Shown: positions 8,750-16,911 of the stretch, in pieces
Position numbering within the stretch: position 1 is the stretch's first letter
Layout: the number at the start of each line of letters is the position of its first letter
DNA from: Gammaproteobacteria bacterium
GTDB lineage: Bacteria > Pseudomonadota > Gammaproteobacteria > Ga0077536
DNA length: 64,000 nucleotides
NCBI GenBank assembly: GCA_024235015.1
Contig: JACKNG010000002.1
Coordinates: 558,001 to 622,000, forward strand
Direction of reading: 5' to 3'
The notes under the pieces: model-generated
Seen by the model: the letters and a program-made list of their open reading frames with translations, nothing else
The model's database searches: none
Told to the model about the DNA's origin: nothing
Made by a program: the position numbers and the translations under genes

Positions 8750-9484
8750 TTACCACTTCTCCGCGTAGGCCCGCACTTCGGTTTCGAAGCTCCAGGCATT
8801 GCGCGGCTGCTGGTGCAGGTGCCAGTAGATCTCGGCGATGTCGTCGGGCTGCATGATGGCATCGGCGGCACGGTTCGCGTACGCCTGGGGAAAAAGCGCG
8901 CGGCTGTTGTCGTTCTCGATGGGCCCGTCGACGATCACGTGGCCGACATGGAGGCCTTGCGGTCCGAGCTCGCGGGACATGGTTTGCGCCAGTGCGCGCA
9001 GTGCATGCTTGCCGCCGGCAAAGGCGCAGAAGCCGGCGGCACCGCGCAGGCTGGCCGTGGCGCCGGTGAAGAGGATGGTGCCTCGTCCGCGTGGGAGCAT
9101 GCGGCGGGCGGCTTCGCGGCCGTTCAGGAAGGCGGCGAAGGCGCACATCTCCCAGACCTTGCGGTAGACACGCGCGGTGGTTTCGGTGAGCGAGAAGTGC
9201 ACGTTGCCACCGACGTTGAACGCCACCGCCGCCAGCGGCGCGATATCGCGCTCGACGGTGTCGAACAGTTCGATCACCGCGTCTTCGTCGCGAGCATCTG
9301 AGTGGATCCCGGTCGCCGTACCACCCACCTCGCGTATGGTTTCGAGCAAGGGGGCGAAATCACCACGCCGCCGCGTGCACACGACGTGATAGCCGCCGCG
9401 CGCAAACCGGCGCGCGATGGCGCCGCCGAGATGATCGCCCGCGCCGATGACGAGCACGGCGCCGCGCGGGACGGTGTCCGTCAT
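8750..9484 (-). CDS. Divergent SDR-family protein lacking the catalytic Tyr
   Basis: 244-residue Rossmann-fold protein of the short-chain dehydrogenase/reductase type. The cofactor loop is GAGDHLGGAIARRFA (residues 14-28), and the Arg-rich end of the second strand (CTRRRGD) suggests NADP(H). At the usual Y-x3-K site it reads F155-A-G-G-K159, and the usual Ser about 13 residues before is Ala, so the Ser-Tyr pair of classical SDRs is missing while Lys is kept. It may be a non-canonical reductase or a non-catalytic NADP-binding protein. It lies 7 nt downstream of the amidohydrolase gene on the same strand, so it is probably co-transcribed. Confidence 0.8.
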   Translation of the reverse strand: MTDTVPRGAVLVIGAGDHLGGAIARRFARGGYHVVCTRRRGDFAPLLETIREVGGTATGIHSDARDEDAVIELFDTVERDIAPLAAVAFNVGGNVHFSLTETTARVYRKVWEMCAFAAFLNGREAARRMLPRGRGTILFTGATASLRGAAGFCAFAGGKHALRALAQTMSRELGPQGLHVGHVIVDGPIENDNSRALFPQAYANRAADAIMQPDDIAEIYWHLHQQPRNAWSFETEVRAYAEKW

Positions 9485-9491
9485 CGCGGAC

Positions 9492-11234
9492 TCAGTGCCG
9501 CCGGCCGCCGCGTATCACGCGCCCGGGGCGCGCCCCGGTCAGCTCGCCATTGGCCTGGATGAGTTCGCCGCGCACGTAGGTCCCCGCGTACCCCGTGGCC
9601 CGCGCCAGCAGCCGCGGCTGTTGCGCGGGCAGGTCATAGACCATTTCGGGCACGCTGGTACCGAGCTGGCCGAGGTCGATGAGATTGATGTCGGCACGGC
9701 GCCCCGGTTCGAGCACGCCGCGGTCGGTGAGACCATAGACGTTGGCGTTGTCGCCGGTCAGTTTGCGTACCAGGTATTCGAGTGGCAGGCGCAGCGGATC
9801 GTTCTCGTCGCGGTCGCGGTACCAGGCGGTCAGGACGTAGGTGTGCACGCCGCCGTCGCACACGAAGCGGCAGTGGGCGCCGGCGTCGCTCAGGCCCAGC
9901 ACGCTCAACGGGTGGCGCAGCATTTCGTGTACCGCCAGCGGGTTGCCGTCGGCGTAGCCGGCGACGGTGTAGAGCAGGAAGGCATTGCCCTCGTTTTCGA
10001 GCAGGAGGTCGTAGGCCACCTCCCACGGGCTGCGGTTCTCGCGCTTGGCAATTTCAGCCACGCTGTCTGCCCGGTCGGGCAGGTAGCGAATGGGATCACC
10101 GGCGACGTACGTCGTGTCCCACAGGGTCGGATTCTTGTACAGCAGCGAAAAGCCCGCGTCGTTGGGATCTTCTTCTGCAAGCAGCCGCGCGCGCATCGCA
10201 GGATCGGCCATGCGCCGTACGCGCTCGGCCGGCGGCAGGTCGGCGATCTCGGCGTAGCTGGGCATGAAGCGCCAGGGATGTTCGCCGGCCATGCAGAACA
10301 TGATGGGGACCGGGCGCCCGGCGACCTGGGGCACGATCTCGAGCCCGTCACGTGCGGCCTGTTCGCAGATCGCGAGCTGGCGGCGCCATTGTCGGGCGTC
10401 GCCGTTGTTCTGCGCCTGCAGGTACATCAGCCGGCAGCGGGTTGCTTCGGCCACTTCGCGCATGATCCCCATGTCGCGATCGAGACCGGGGACGTCTTCA
10501 CCCGCCGCGCCGGTGAGCACGAGCTCCATCAAGCCGTGGCCGGAATCCTTGACGGCGCGTGCGAGCGCGATGAGTTCCCCGGCCGGGGCGTGGGTGCCGG
10601 GCACGGGCACACCGTCGACGTCGACGTGGACCGGCGTGCGCGAGGTCGAGAACCCCAGGGCGCCCGCTGCCATGCCTTCGCGAATCAGCCGCGCCATCTC
10701 GGCCAGGTCGGCTTCGCTCGCGGGCTCGTCTGCCGCGCCGCGTTCACCCATCACGTAGCAGCGCAGCGCGCCATGGGTGAGCTGGGTGCCGATATCGAAG
10801 GTGTGCGGTTTGCGATCGAGTGCGTCGATGTACTCGGGAAAGCTTTCCCAGCCCCAGTCCATTCCGGCTTCGAGCGACACACCGGGAATGTCTTCGACGC
10901 CTTCCATCAGATTGATCAACCAGCTGCGCCGATCGGGGCGCGCCGGCGCAAAGCCAACGCCGCAGTTGCCGAGGATGGCCGAGGTCACACCGTGCCAGCT
11001 CGATTGCAGCAACTCGGCGTCCCAGGTGACCTGCGCATCGTAATGGGTGTGGATGTCGACCCAGCCGGGGGTCACGATGAGGCCGTCGGCGTTCACGGTT
11101 TCCTTCGCGCTGCCGAGGTCCCGGCCCATGGCCGCGATCCGACCATCCTTGATGGCGATGTCGCCGGTGTAAGCGGCGTGCCCTTTGCCGTCGACGATGG
11201 TGCCGCCGGCGATGATGCGGTCGAATGTAGCCAT
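9492..11234 (-). CDS. D-aminoacylase / N-acyl-D-amino-acid deacylase family amidohydrolase (A)
   Basis: 580-residue zinc-dependent amidohydrolase-superfamily enzyme. The N-terminal beta-sandwich strand (IIAGGTIVDGKGHAAYTGDI) leads to metal ligands H62-T-H64 in WVDIHTHYD and the GNCGVGF motif (89-95), whose Cys is the metal-bridging residue typical of D-aminoacylases. LSDAGAH near the C-terminus supplies the catalytic Asp. ATG 11234 has GGGGAG seven bases upstream. Substrate unknown; relatives remove acyl groups from N-acyl-D-amino acids or open cyclic amides. Its partner downstream is the Tyr-less SDR. A second, similar enzyme is at 18497-20191. Confidence 0.88.
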   Translation of the reverse strand: MATFDRIIAGGTIVDGKGHAAYTGDIAIKDGRIAAMGRDLGSAKETVNADGLIVTPGWVDIHTHYDAQVTWDAELLQSSWHGVTSAILGNCGVGFAPARPDRRSWLINLMEGVEDIPGVSLEAGMDWGWESFPEYIDALDRKPHTFDIGTQLTHGALRCYVMGERGAADEPASEADLAEMARLIREGMAAGALGFSTSRTPVHVDVDGVPVPGTHAPAGELIALARAVKDSGHGLMELVLTGAAGEDVPGLDRDMGIMREVAEATRCRLMYLQAQNNGDARQWRRQLAICEQAARDGLEIVPQVAGRPVPIMFCMAGEHPWRFMPSYAEIADLPPAERVRRMADPAMRARLLAEEDPNDAGFSLLYKNPTLWDTTYVAGDPIRYLPDRADSVAEIAKRENRSPWEVAYDLLLENEGNAFLLYTVAGYADGNPLAVHEMLRHPLSVLGLSDAGAHCRFVCDGGVHTYVLTAWYRDRDENDPLRLPLEYLVRKLTGDNANVYGLTDRGVLEPGRRADINLIDLGQLGTSVPEMVYDLPAQQPRLLARATGYAGTYVRGELIQANGELTGARPGRVIRGGRRH

Positions 11235-11651
11235 GGTGTCGCTCCCCGTTTCATGTCGTGCGACGCGTGCAGTTGCGCGCCGTTGCCGTCAGTCTCCGCT
11301 CCGAAGAGGCGGCAACGGACTTCCAATCCCGCCCCTCGGAGAGGGTGATACGCATCGTTCCCGGACGCTAACACAGCCGATCAGAGCGCCGCAATCGACC
11401 GCCCGGAGCGGCGACTTCGCCGCGCCTCGTTCGATCCCGAGGGCGATTCGCGGCCTTCTCTCTGCACAGTCCCGCTTAGCCGGCGGCATCAGTCTCCCGG
11501 CGCGGCACCGGAGCCTCCCGCACGGCGTTGCAATTGGCGGTTGGCGAGCCGGCAACGCCGGCGGGCCGCCGTACCGATCGGTCGGTCCGGCCGGGCTGGC
11601 GGCGCGAACCTGCCATACTTGCGCCGACTGAACTACGAGGAGAGGGGCGGC
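11235..11651. other. Divergent intergenic region
   Basis: 417 bases between the divergently transcribed amidohydrolase A and the small protein at 11652. Apart from the palindrome at 11573-11586 and the Shine-Dalgarno sequences at each end, I see no gene, RNA or terminator. Confidence 0.5.
11573..11586. promoter_or_regulatory. TetR-like operator candidate
   Basis: ACCGATCGGTCGGT contains the perfect 10-bp palindrome ACCGATCGGT followed by a repeated CGGT half-site. This resembles ACCGACC/GGTCGGT operators of TetR-family regulators. It lies 66 bases upstream of the start at 11652, within the divergent promoter region. The regulator is not identified. Confidence 0.3.
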
Positions 11652-12011
11652 ATGCAGATCCTGGCCATCGTCTGGCATCCGAACGCTCGCTGGGGTGCGT
11701 TGAGCGACGCGGACAAACTCGTCTATCTGAAATCACTCGACGACTACATCAACCAGGGGCGGGCAGGCGGCGCGGTTGTGCTGGGCTGGAGCCGCATCGA
11801 TACCACGCTGCCCAAGGCGCCGAAGGAAGGCTTCATCGGGGTGTTCGGCCTGGCGAGCGCCGCGCAGGTCCACGAGTTCGAGAAGGTCGTGATCGAGGCC
11901 CGCTGGTACGAGTACTTCGATTCGACCAACATCAGTATCGGCCTCGAGGGCGCGACGGAAGCCGCGCCGCACAAGGTGTACGCGAAGCTGCTTGGCGTGC
12001 CGCTGGGCTAA
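11652..12011 (+). CDS. Conserved hypothetical small protein (possible dimeric alpha/beta-barrel)
   Basis: 119 residues, MQILAIVWHPNARWGALSDADKLVYLKSLDDYINQ... The alternation of short strands and helices, ending with a phrase like AQVHEFEKVVIEARWYEYFD, is like dimeric ferredoxin-like domain proteins, but I do not recognise a defined family. The ATG is preceded by a strong purine tract (GAGGAGAGGGG). The frame extends upstream without a ribosome-binding site, so the internal ATG is preferred. It stands alone, divergent from amidohydrolase A and convergent with the dimethylformamidase-like gene. Confidence 0.65.
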   Translation: MQILAIVWHPNARWGALSDADKLVYLKSLDDYINQGRAGGAVVLGWSRIDTTLPKAPKEGFIGVFGLASAAQVHEFEKVVIEARWYEYFDSTNISIGLEGATEAAPHKVYAKLLGVPLG

Positions 12012-12176
12012 GGACACCGCGAACGAGCGGGTGCGGCGTCCGCGCCCGCGTTGTGCGCCATGGTGCGACCTGCCCGCAGTCCGCAGGTACGGTGTTCTCC
12101 GCACGCGACCCATCCTCCGGATCTGCGTCGCGGACAGGTGCTTGCGGCCGCGCCCACGCCCGGCGCGCCGCACCGT

Positions 12177-14765
12177 TCAGTCGAACGGCGCCGGATCGAG
12201 GAAGCGGCGGATCACGTTACCGGTAATGCGCGCGACGTTATTGTCGTAGCCGTTGTGCGCGAGGGCGCCGGCCCAGGCGATCGAGCTCATGGCGAATACC
12301 GCGCCACCGTTCTGCGTCTCATAGAACACCATGTCCGCGCGCACGTGCGGGCAGGTCGGCCCCGTAATCGCGGTATGGGTGTGGCTCATCTCTTCCTTCA
12401 TCCAGTTGTAGGCGCTGCTGAAGGTACTCGCCCGGGCCACCACCAGCGCGTGCGGCGGGCTGCCGAGCGCCGGGTCGAAGCGGTCGATCTCCCAGCCTGC
12501 CGCGCCGCCACCCACGATGCCGAAATCGCCGATGCGCTCGTTATCGCCCACGCTCTCGAAGGCGAACGAGACGCGGGGATCGAAACTCTCGGGCGTACGC
12601 TCGTAGTAAGTCGAGGAATCGAAGCCCTGCGCCGTCATGCCGGTGCCGGCGACCGACTGCGGCGCGCGCCCCATGCGCCGCCACATGCCGCCGAGTTCGC
12701 CCGTGAAGCTCGCGTAGTACTCGCCGCCTTCCGCCGCCCAGGAGCGGATGCCGTCCTCGGCGCGGCGCACTTCGACGATGCCGGGGCGCTCGGGGTGGTA
12801 GTGCGTGCGCCAGTAGAAGCCGTTGCCGCCCATGTAGATGAAGCGCCCGCCGTTCGCCTGGTATTCCGCGAAAGCATCGAGCATGCGCAGTGACGGGTAC
12901 TCGGGGTGCGTGCCGGTCGTGACGCAACGATAGGGCGCAAGGAGTTCGGCGCCGTAACGCTCAAGGTCGTCCTCGGTAATGACGTCGTAGGCGATGTCCT
13001 CGGCTTCGAGCCAGTCGGTGATGTGGGTGTCAGCCGGGAACTGCCACAGCGCCTGCTTGGGCGCGAGATCGAGTACCGGGCGCAGGCGCGAAGAATGGCA
13101 GATGCCGCTGCCGTCGCGGTGATGGTCGTACATCGAGGCGCCGAAAGCCGGGTGCTGGAAGAGGAACAGGCCGGTTTCGTCGACGATGGTGAAGATGCCG
13201 AGCACGTGCTCGATCTCCGGCCATTCGATGTAGATGAGGTGGTTGGCGTAGGCCCAGTAGCTCGCCGTCGGCAGGAGCAGTGCCAGCGGTGCGCGCGCTT
13301 CGCCGAGCGGTGGGCTGACCACGAACGGTATGCGGTACTCGGCGTCGCCCTGCACGAGGCGCGCGCAATAGATGCCGCTGCGTGCGTCGATCGGTACGGT
13401 CCAGGCGAAGTCGCTCGCCCAGCCGCAGTCATGCAGGTCGTCGTCGTGGAAATGGATCGCACCGTAGTGCGCGGGCGCGCGCTTGAAGTCGTACTCGCTG
13501 CCATCCCAGTGCACGCCCTTCATGGCGCGCGTGGGCTGGTTGACGGTGCGCCCGTGGTGGGCGGCTGGGCCGTGGTCGATGACCCCGGTGCCCGCGATGT
13601 CGTCACTGAAATCCCACTGCGCGACGAGCCGCGCGCCGAAGTCGATAGGCTTCGGGGCGGCGAGCAGTGCTTCGATCTCGCCGTCGCTCAACGCGCGATC
13701 GGCAAGCCGCGGGGCTTCGAGCTTCCCGTTGTAGTGCCCGCCCGCGCGGTGTGGCGTGGCCTCGGCGTCGTGCCAGGCGGCGAGGCGGAACGCCCCGCCC
13801 GGTGCAGGCGTGAACCCGCAGCGCGCGCTGGCCTGCGCGGCGCGATCGCGATGCCGATCACGCTCGTGCGGGCGCTGGACGACGACGGCGCGGCCGGTCT
13901 CCGCGTCCCAGCTCGCCGTGACCAGGGTCCACGCGCGCTCGCGCAGCGGTACCCCGGTGCTCACCGTCGTCCGCTTCTCGCCAGCGCCGAGGACCAGCGC
14001 CGCGGCGCCGTGCTCGTCGAGCTGCAGGCCCCAGCCGCGGCCGCCGGTCTCGTCCCAGGTGCCGGCAAGCTGCTGGCGGCACCGCCCGGGCGTCGTCGGC
14101 CACAGCCACACCTGCACGGTGAACGCGCGCGGATGCCAGGCGGGATCATCGTCGAAGGCAACGAAGGAGCCCGCGCAGATCGGCTGGCTGCGTGCCGGGT
14201 AGTCGCCTTCGAACGCACTCTCGACCGGGTATTCCTTGTAGCCCGCGCCGCCCGCGGTGGCGTCGCCGCAGCGCAGCCGCACCAGCGAGGCGTGGTACTT
14301 TCCGGGGCGGGTCGCACTCACCTTGAACGAGACGGTCTCGCCCGGCCGCACGCTGAACTCGTCCGGGTAGCCGAGCAGTGGCTTTTCGACTGGGGCCATC
14401 GGTTCCAACACGTCCGGCGCCTCGGCCAGCGGGCCCGCGGCGCTCCAGCTGCCATCCGCCTGTTGCGCCAGCCTGAGCCCGGTGGCCGACTCCCAGCGCT
14501 TGCGGAACACCGCGCATTGCGCGTCTGGCAGAGCCTGGTAGGTTTCGCCGGCGACCGCCTGCAACGGCGCGTCCCGGCGTCCACTCTGCTTTACGATCAC
14601 GTACGGCCCCTGCGGGTCGGGCTGCACGATGACGTGGCGGTCTTCGAGCGGTGCCCAGCGCAACACCTTGAGCAGCTCCAGCAACTCGGGCGAATGCGGA
14701 CCGAACGGCTGCGCGTGGAACTGGTGAACGAGGTCGAGGCGTGTGGGATCGATGGCGCGCAGCAA
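12177..14765 (-). CDS. Single-chain N,N-dimethylformamidase-like protein (alpha and beta subunits fused)
   Basis: 862 residues. From about residue 128 (LLGYPDEFSVRPGETVSFKVSAT) to the end (ARITGNVIRRFLDPAPFD) it follows the large subunit of N,N-dimethylformamidase: beta-sandwich start, LamG-like middle (QVWLWPTTPGR, LQLDEHGAAALVLGAG), then the catalytic domain with TASYWAYANHLIYIEWPE, FGASMYDHHRDGSG and TGTHPEYPS, where the Tyr/Tyr/Glu mononuclear iron ligands are expected. Residues 1-100 (RLDLVHQFHAQPFGPHSPELLELLKVLR..., VFRKRWESATGLRL) resemble the separate small subunit, so this looks like a natural fusion. The start is TTG 14765, set by GGAGG seven bases upstream. Expected reaction: DMF to dimethylamine plus formate; the real substrate may be another amide. 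Confidence 0.8.
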   Translation of the reverse strand: MLRAIDPTRLDLVHQFHAQPFGPHSPELLELLKVLRWAPLEDRHVIVQPDPQGPYVIVKQSGRRDAPLQAVAGETYQALPDAQCAVFRKRWESATGLRLAQQADGSWSAAGPLAEAPDVLEPMAPVEKPLLGYPDEFSVRPGETVSFKVSATRPGKYHASLVRLRCGDATAGGAGYKEYPVESAFEGDYPARSQPICAGSFVAFDDDPAWHPRAFTVQVWLWPTTPGRCRQQLAGTWDETGGRGWGLQLDEHGAAALVLGAGEKRTTVSTGVPLRERAWTLVTASWDAETGRAVVVQRPHERDRHRDRAAQASARCGFTPAPGGAFRLAAWHDAEATPHRAGGHYNGKLEAPRLADRALSDGEIEALLAAPKPIDFGARLVAQWDFSDDIAGTGVIDHGPAAHHGRTVNQPTRAMKGVHWDGSEYDFKRAPAHYGAIHFHDDDLHDCGWASDFAWTVPIDARSGIYCARLVQGDAEYRIPFVVSPPLGEARAPLALLLPTASYWAYANHLIYIEWPEIEHVLGIFTIVDETGLFLFQHPAFGASMYDHHRDGSGICHSSRLRPVLDLAPKQALWQFPADTHITDWLEAEDIAYDVITEDDLERYGAELLAPYRCVTTGTHPEYPSLRMLDAFAEYQANGGRFIYMGGNGFYWRTHYHPERPGIVEVRRAEDGIRSWAAEGGEYYASFTGELGGMWRRMGRAPQSVAGTGMTAQGFDSSTYYERTPESFDPRVSFAFESVGDNERIGDFGIVGGGAAGWEIDRFDPALGSPPHALVVARASTFSSAYNWMKEEMSHTHTAITGPTCPHVRADMVFYETQNGGAVFAMSSIAWAGALAHNGYDNNVARITGNVIRRFLDPAPFD

Positions 14766-14793
14766 GGCGGTACCTCCGTCGGCGTCGCTCTGG

Positions 14794-14810
14794 ATTCGAC
14801 TCGAATTGTA
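14794..14810 (-). promoter_or_regulatory. Promoter -10 overlapped by ATTCGA-C-TCGAAT palindrome
   Basis: On the minus strand TACAAT (14810-14805) makes a good -10 hexamer for the dimethylformamidase-like gene, whose TTG lies about 40 bases further on. It overlaps a perfect palindrome ATTCGA-C-TCGAAT (14794-14806), the geometry of a repressor operator. The -35 match is poor. Confidence 0.35.
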
Positions 14811-15286
14811 GGCGCCACGGATGTTGCTTGGGAAACCGCGCGAAAGTCGGCGTTGGCTGCTGCCGGCGGGCTGCCCCGCTGGATGTCCGGCATCGGATTT
14901 CTTGGTCCGGGCGCTGCTTCGCAACCGCGACGCCGGTCAGCATCGGCATATGCTCGCTGGCACGTGCCAGGGATCGGTGTCAGCTCGTCAAGCAACCGCC
15001 GGTTTCACGCATCGCGATGACACCCAGGGCAGGGGCCAGGTCTGGCGTTCCTCTCGCCCCCGATAACAGGCTTGCACGAGCGCTGCCCGGTCGGAAGCGG
15101 TGAGAGACGAGCCCTGACACTGGCCATCGTGCCGGGCGTGATCGCGGGACCGGCGATGGCGAGGCGCTGCGACATGGCCGCAACGATGCCCACGGGCAAC
15201 GCCACCTGAGTGCCCCGGATAGATGCCACCCCGGGCCGACGTTTCGGGTTATCGTGCACACCCGGATGCCATTCAAGGAAAGCGCC
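14811..15286. other. Divergent intergenic region
   Basis: About 475 bases between the dimethylformamidase-like gene and the F420-type oxidoreductase. No supported gene, repeat or RNA seen beyond the promoter element at its left edge and AAGGAAAG before the next start. Confidence 0.45.
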
Positions 15287-16159
15287 ATGAATTTCGGAGC
15301 CTTTTTCGTCAACGTCGGCCCTTTCTCCGATCCCAGGCTGTTCAGCCATCTCGCGACCTCGGCCGAACAGCACGGCGTCGAATCGCTGTGGACGGTCGAA
15401 CACGTGGTCATCCCGGTCGGCTACGAGGCGACCTATCCCTACGACGAAAGCGGCAAGATCCCGATGCCGAACAACACGCCGCTGCCCGATCCCTTGCTGC
15501 CGCTCGCTTACGCCGCCGCGATTACCACCAAGATCAAGCTCGCGACCGGCATCCTGATCCTGCCGCAACGGCACCCGTTCTATGTCGCCAAGGAGGCCGC
15601 GACCCTGGACCAGCTGTCCGGCGGGCGCTTCATTCTCGGCATCGGGGTCGGCTGGATGCACGACGAATTCGAAGCGCTCGGCATCCCCTTTGCCGAACGC
15701 GGGCCACGCACGGACGAATCGATCCGCGCCCTGCGCTCGCTTTGGAAAGGCGAACCGGAAGCCTTCGAGTGCGAGTACTTCCGGTGGAACGCGGTTGAAA
15801 TGAATCCGAAGCCGGTGCAGAAGAACGGCGTGCCGATCGTCATCGGGGGCCACAGCAAGGCCTCGGCCCGCCGTGCCGCGCGTCTCGGCGATGGTTTCTT
15901 TCCCGGGGTAGGAACACCGCAGGAAGTCACCGCGCTGAAACAGGTCATGGCCGAGGAATGCGCGAAGATCGGACGCGACCCGAACGAGATCGAAATCACC
16001 GCCGTGATGGGCGCCGACGACCCGGCGCTGGTCGAGGGCATGGCAGCCGCCGGCGTATCGCGGCTCCTGGCTGCCTACGACATGGGTAGCGGCAAGTTCG
16101 CGCCCGGCGACATCGATGCCTGGCTGGACGGTCTCGCCAGCCGACACATAGGCGCCTGA
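15287..16159 (+). CDS. LLM-class (luciferase-like) F420-dependent oxidoreductase
   Basis: 290-residue TIM-barrel oxidoreductase of the bacterial-luciferase superfamily. SLWTVEHVVIPVGYEATYPYDESGKIPM is typical of the F420-dependent branch found in actinobacteria and some proteobacteria. The barrel continues with KIKLATGILILPQRHPF, TLDQLSGGRFILGIGVGWMHDEFEALG and the C-terminal GGHSKASARRAARLGDGFFP. ATG 15287 is preceded by AAGGAAAG, chosen over a start 11 codons upstream. Whether the cofactor is F420 or FMN cannot be proved here. It is divergent from the dimethylformamidase-like gene, so a joint pathway is possible but unproved. Confidence 0.85.
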   Translation: MNFGAFFVNVGPFSDPRLFSHLATSAEQHGVESLWTVEHVVIPVGYEATYPYDESGKIPMPNNTPLPDPLLPLAYAAAITTKIKLATGILILPQRHPFYVAKEAATLDQLSGGRFILGIGVGWMHDEFEALGIPFAERGPRTDESIRALRSLWKGEPEAFECEYFRWNAVEMNPKPVQKNGVPIVIGGHSKASARRAARLGDGFFPGVGTPQEVTALKQVMAEECAKIGRDPNEIEITAVMGADDPALVEGMAAAGVSRLLAAYDMGSGKFAPGDIDAWLDGLASRHIGA

Positions 16160-16659
16160 GTCGAGGCTGGCACGCGGAACGATTCGTCCGCCTGGCGACG
16201 ATTAACGCGTTTGGAGCCGTAGCTCGGCGGACGGTGCGGGCGATGGTTCAGGTCGCTGGCGGAAGCCGCACGCAGCTTGGGCTTTTGCCGGGGTCTCGAA
16301 CAACGAGAGGGCGCGCCAACGGCAAAGCGGTCGAGGCGATTACCGAATGCTTGCTGAGCAGCCCCTCGTAGCCGCCGCCGGACGTTGCTGCGCATCGCAA
16401 AGTGCCCCACCGAACTCGCCTCCGGTTGACCACTGAACGCGGTCCGTTGCCTGTTGGCCCCATTGCACGATACGGAACACGCACCCGGTCGATACCGCGT
16501 GCCAAATCGACGCCGGAACTGGTCTATTCTCACCTCGCGGCGCCAGACTCGGGGCACCGCTTCGGGGCCGCGGTACGGCCGACTCGCAACGATCGCGAGT
16601 CGGTAACAGGGGAATGTCCCGGCAATCACAGGTTCGAACATCGAAGCTCGGGGGAACGC
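16160..16659. other. Intergenic stretch, nothing recognised
   Basis: 500 bases between the LLM oxidoreductase and the biotin carrier gene. No coding frame with a credible start, no repeat and no clear hairpin terminator was found. The last bases carry the GGGGGA ribosome-binding site of the next gene. Confidence 0.45.
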
Positions 16660-16881
16660 GTGGCAGCAATCGAGGTGAGATCGGAAATTCCGGGGAACGT
16701 GTGGAAAGTCGAGGTTGCGGTCGGCGATGCACTGAGCGACGGCAGTGTGCTGGTGATCCTGGAATCGATGAAGATGGAGATCCCGATTCTGGCACCCTGC
16801 GCCGGTACGGTCGGCCAGGTTGCCGTGCAGGCGGAACAATTCGTCGCCGAAGGCGACCTGATCGCCGTCATCGACACCTGA
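16660..16881 (+). CDS. Stand-alone biotin carboxyl carrier domain protein
   Basis: 73-residue biotinyl/lipoyl-attachment domain with nothing else attached. The biotinylation motif E-S-M-K38-M-E is intact, with the family pattern GNVWKVEVAVGDALSDGSVLVILESMKMEIPILAP and GTVGQVAVQAEQFVAEGDLIAVID. The GTG start has GGGGGA just upstream. Such small carriers serve acyl-CoA carboxylases together with separate biotin carboxylase and carboxyltransferase subunits. The carboxyltransferase gene is convergent, 30 bases away on the opposite strand. No biotin carboxylase is in the window. Confidence 0.9.
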   Translation: MAAIEVRSEIPGNVWKVEVAVGDALSDGSVLVILESMKMEIPILAPCAGTVGQVAVQAEQFVAEGDLIAVIDT

Positions 16882-16911
16882 CCATACCGCCGACAGGCGG
16901 GCTTGCACCCC

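Noticed and set aside
9447..11348. 633-codon plus-strand frame opposite amidohydrolase A
   Set aside because: Antisense to a protein with intact metal motifs; the composition is typical of reverse-strand GC-rich frames. The same applies to the long frames at 12906-15020, 18179-20506, 41545-43446 and 48040-49833.
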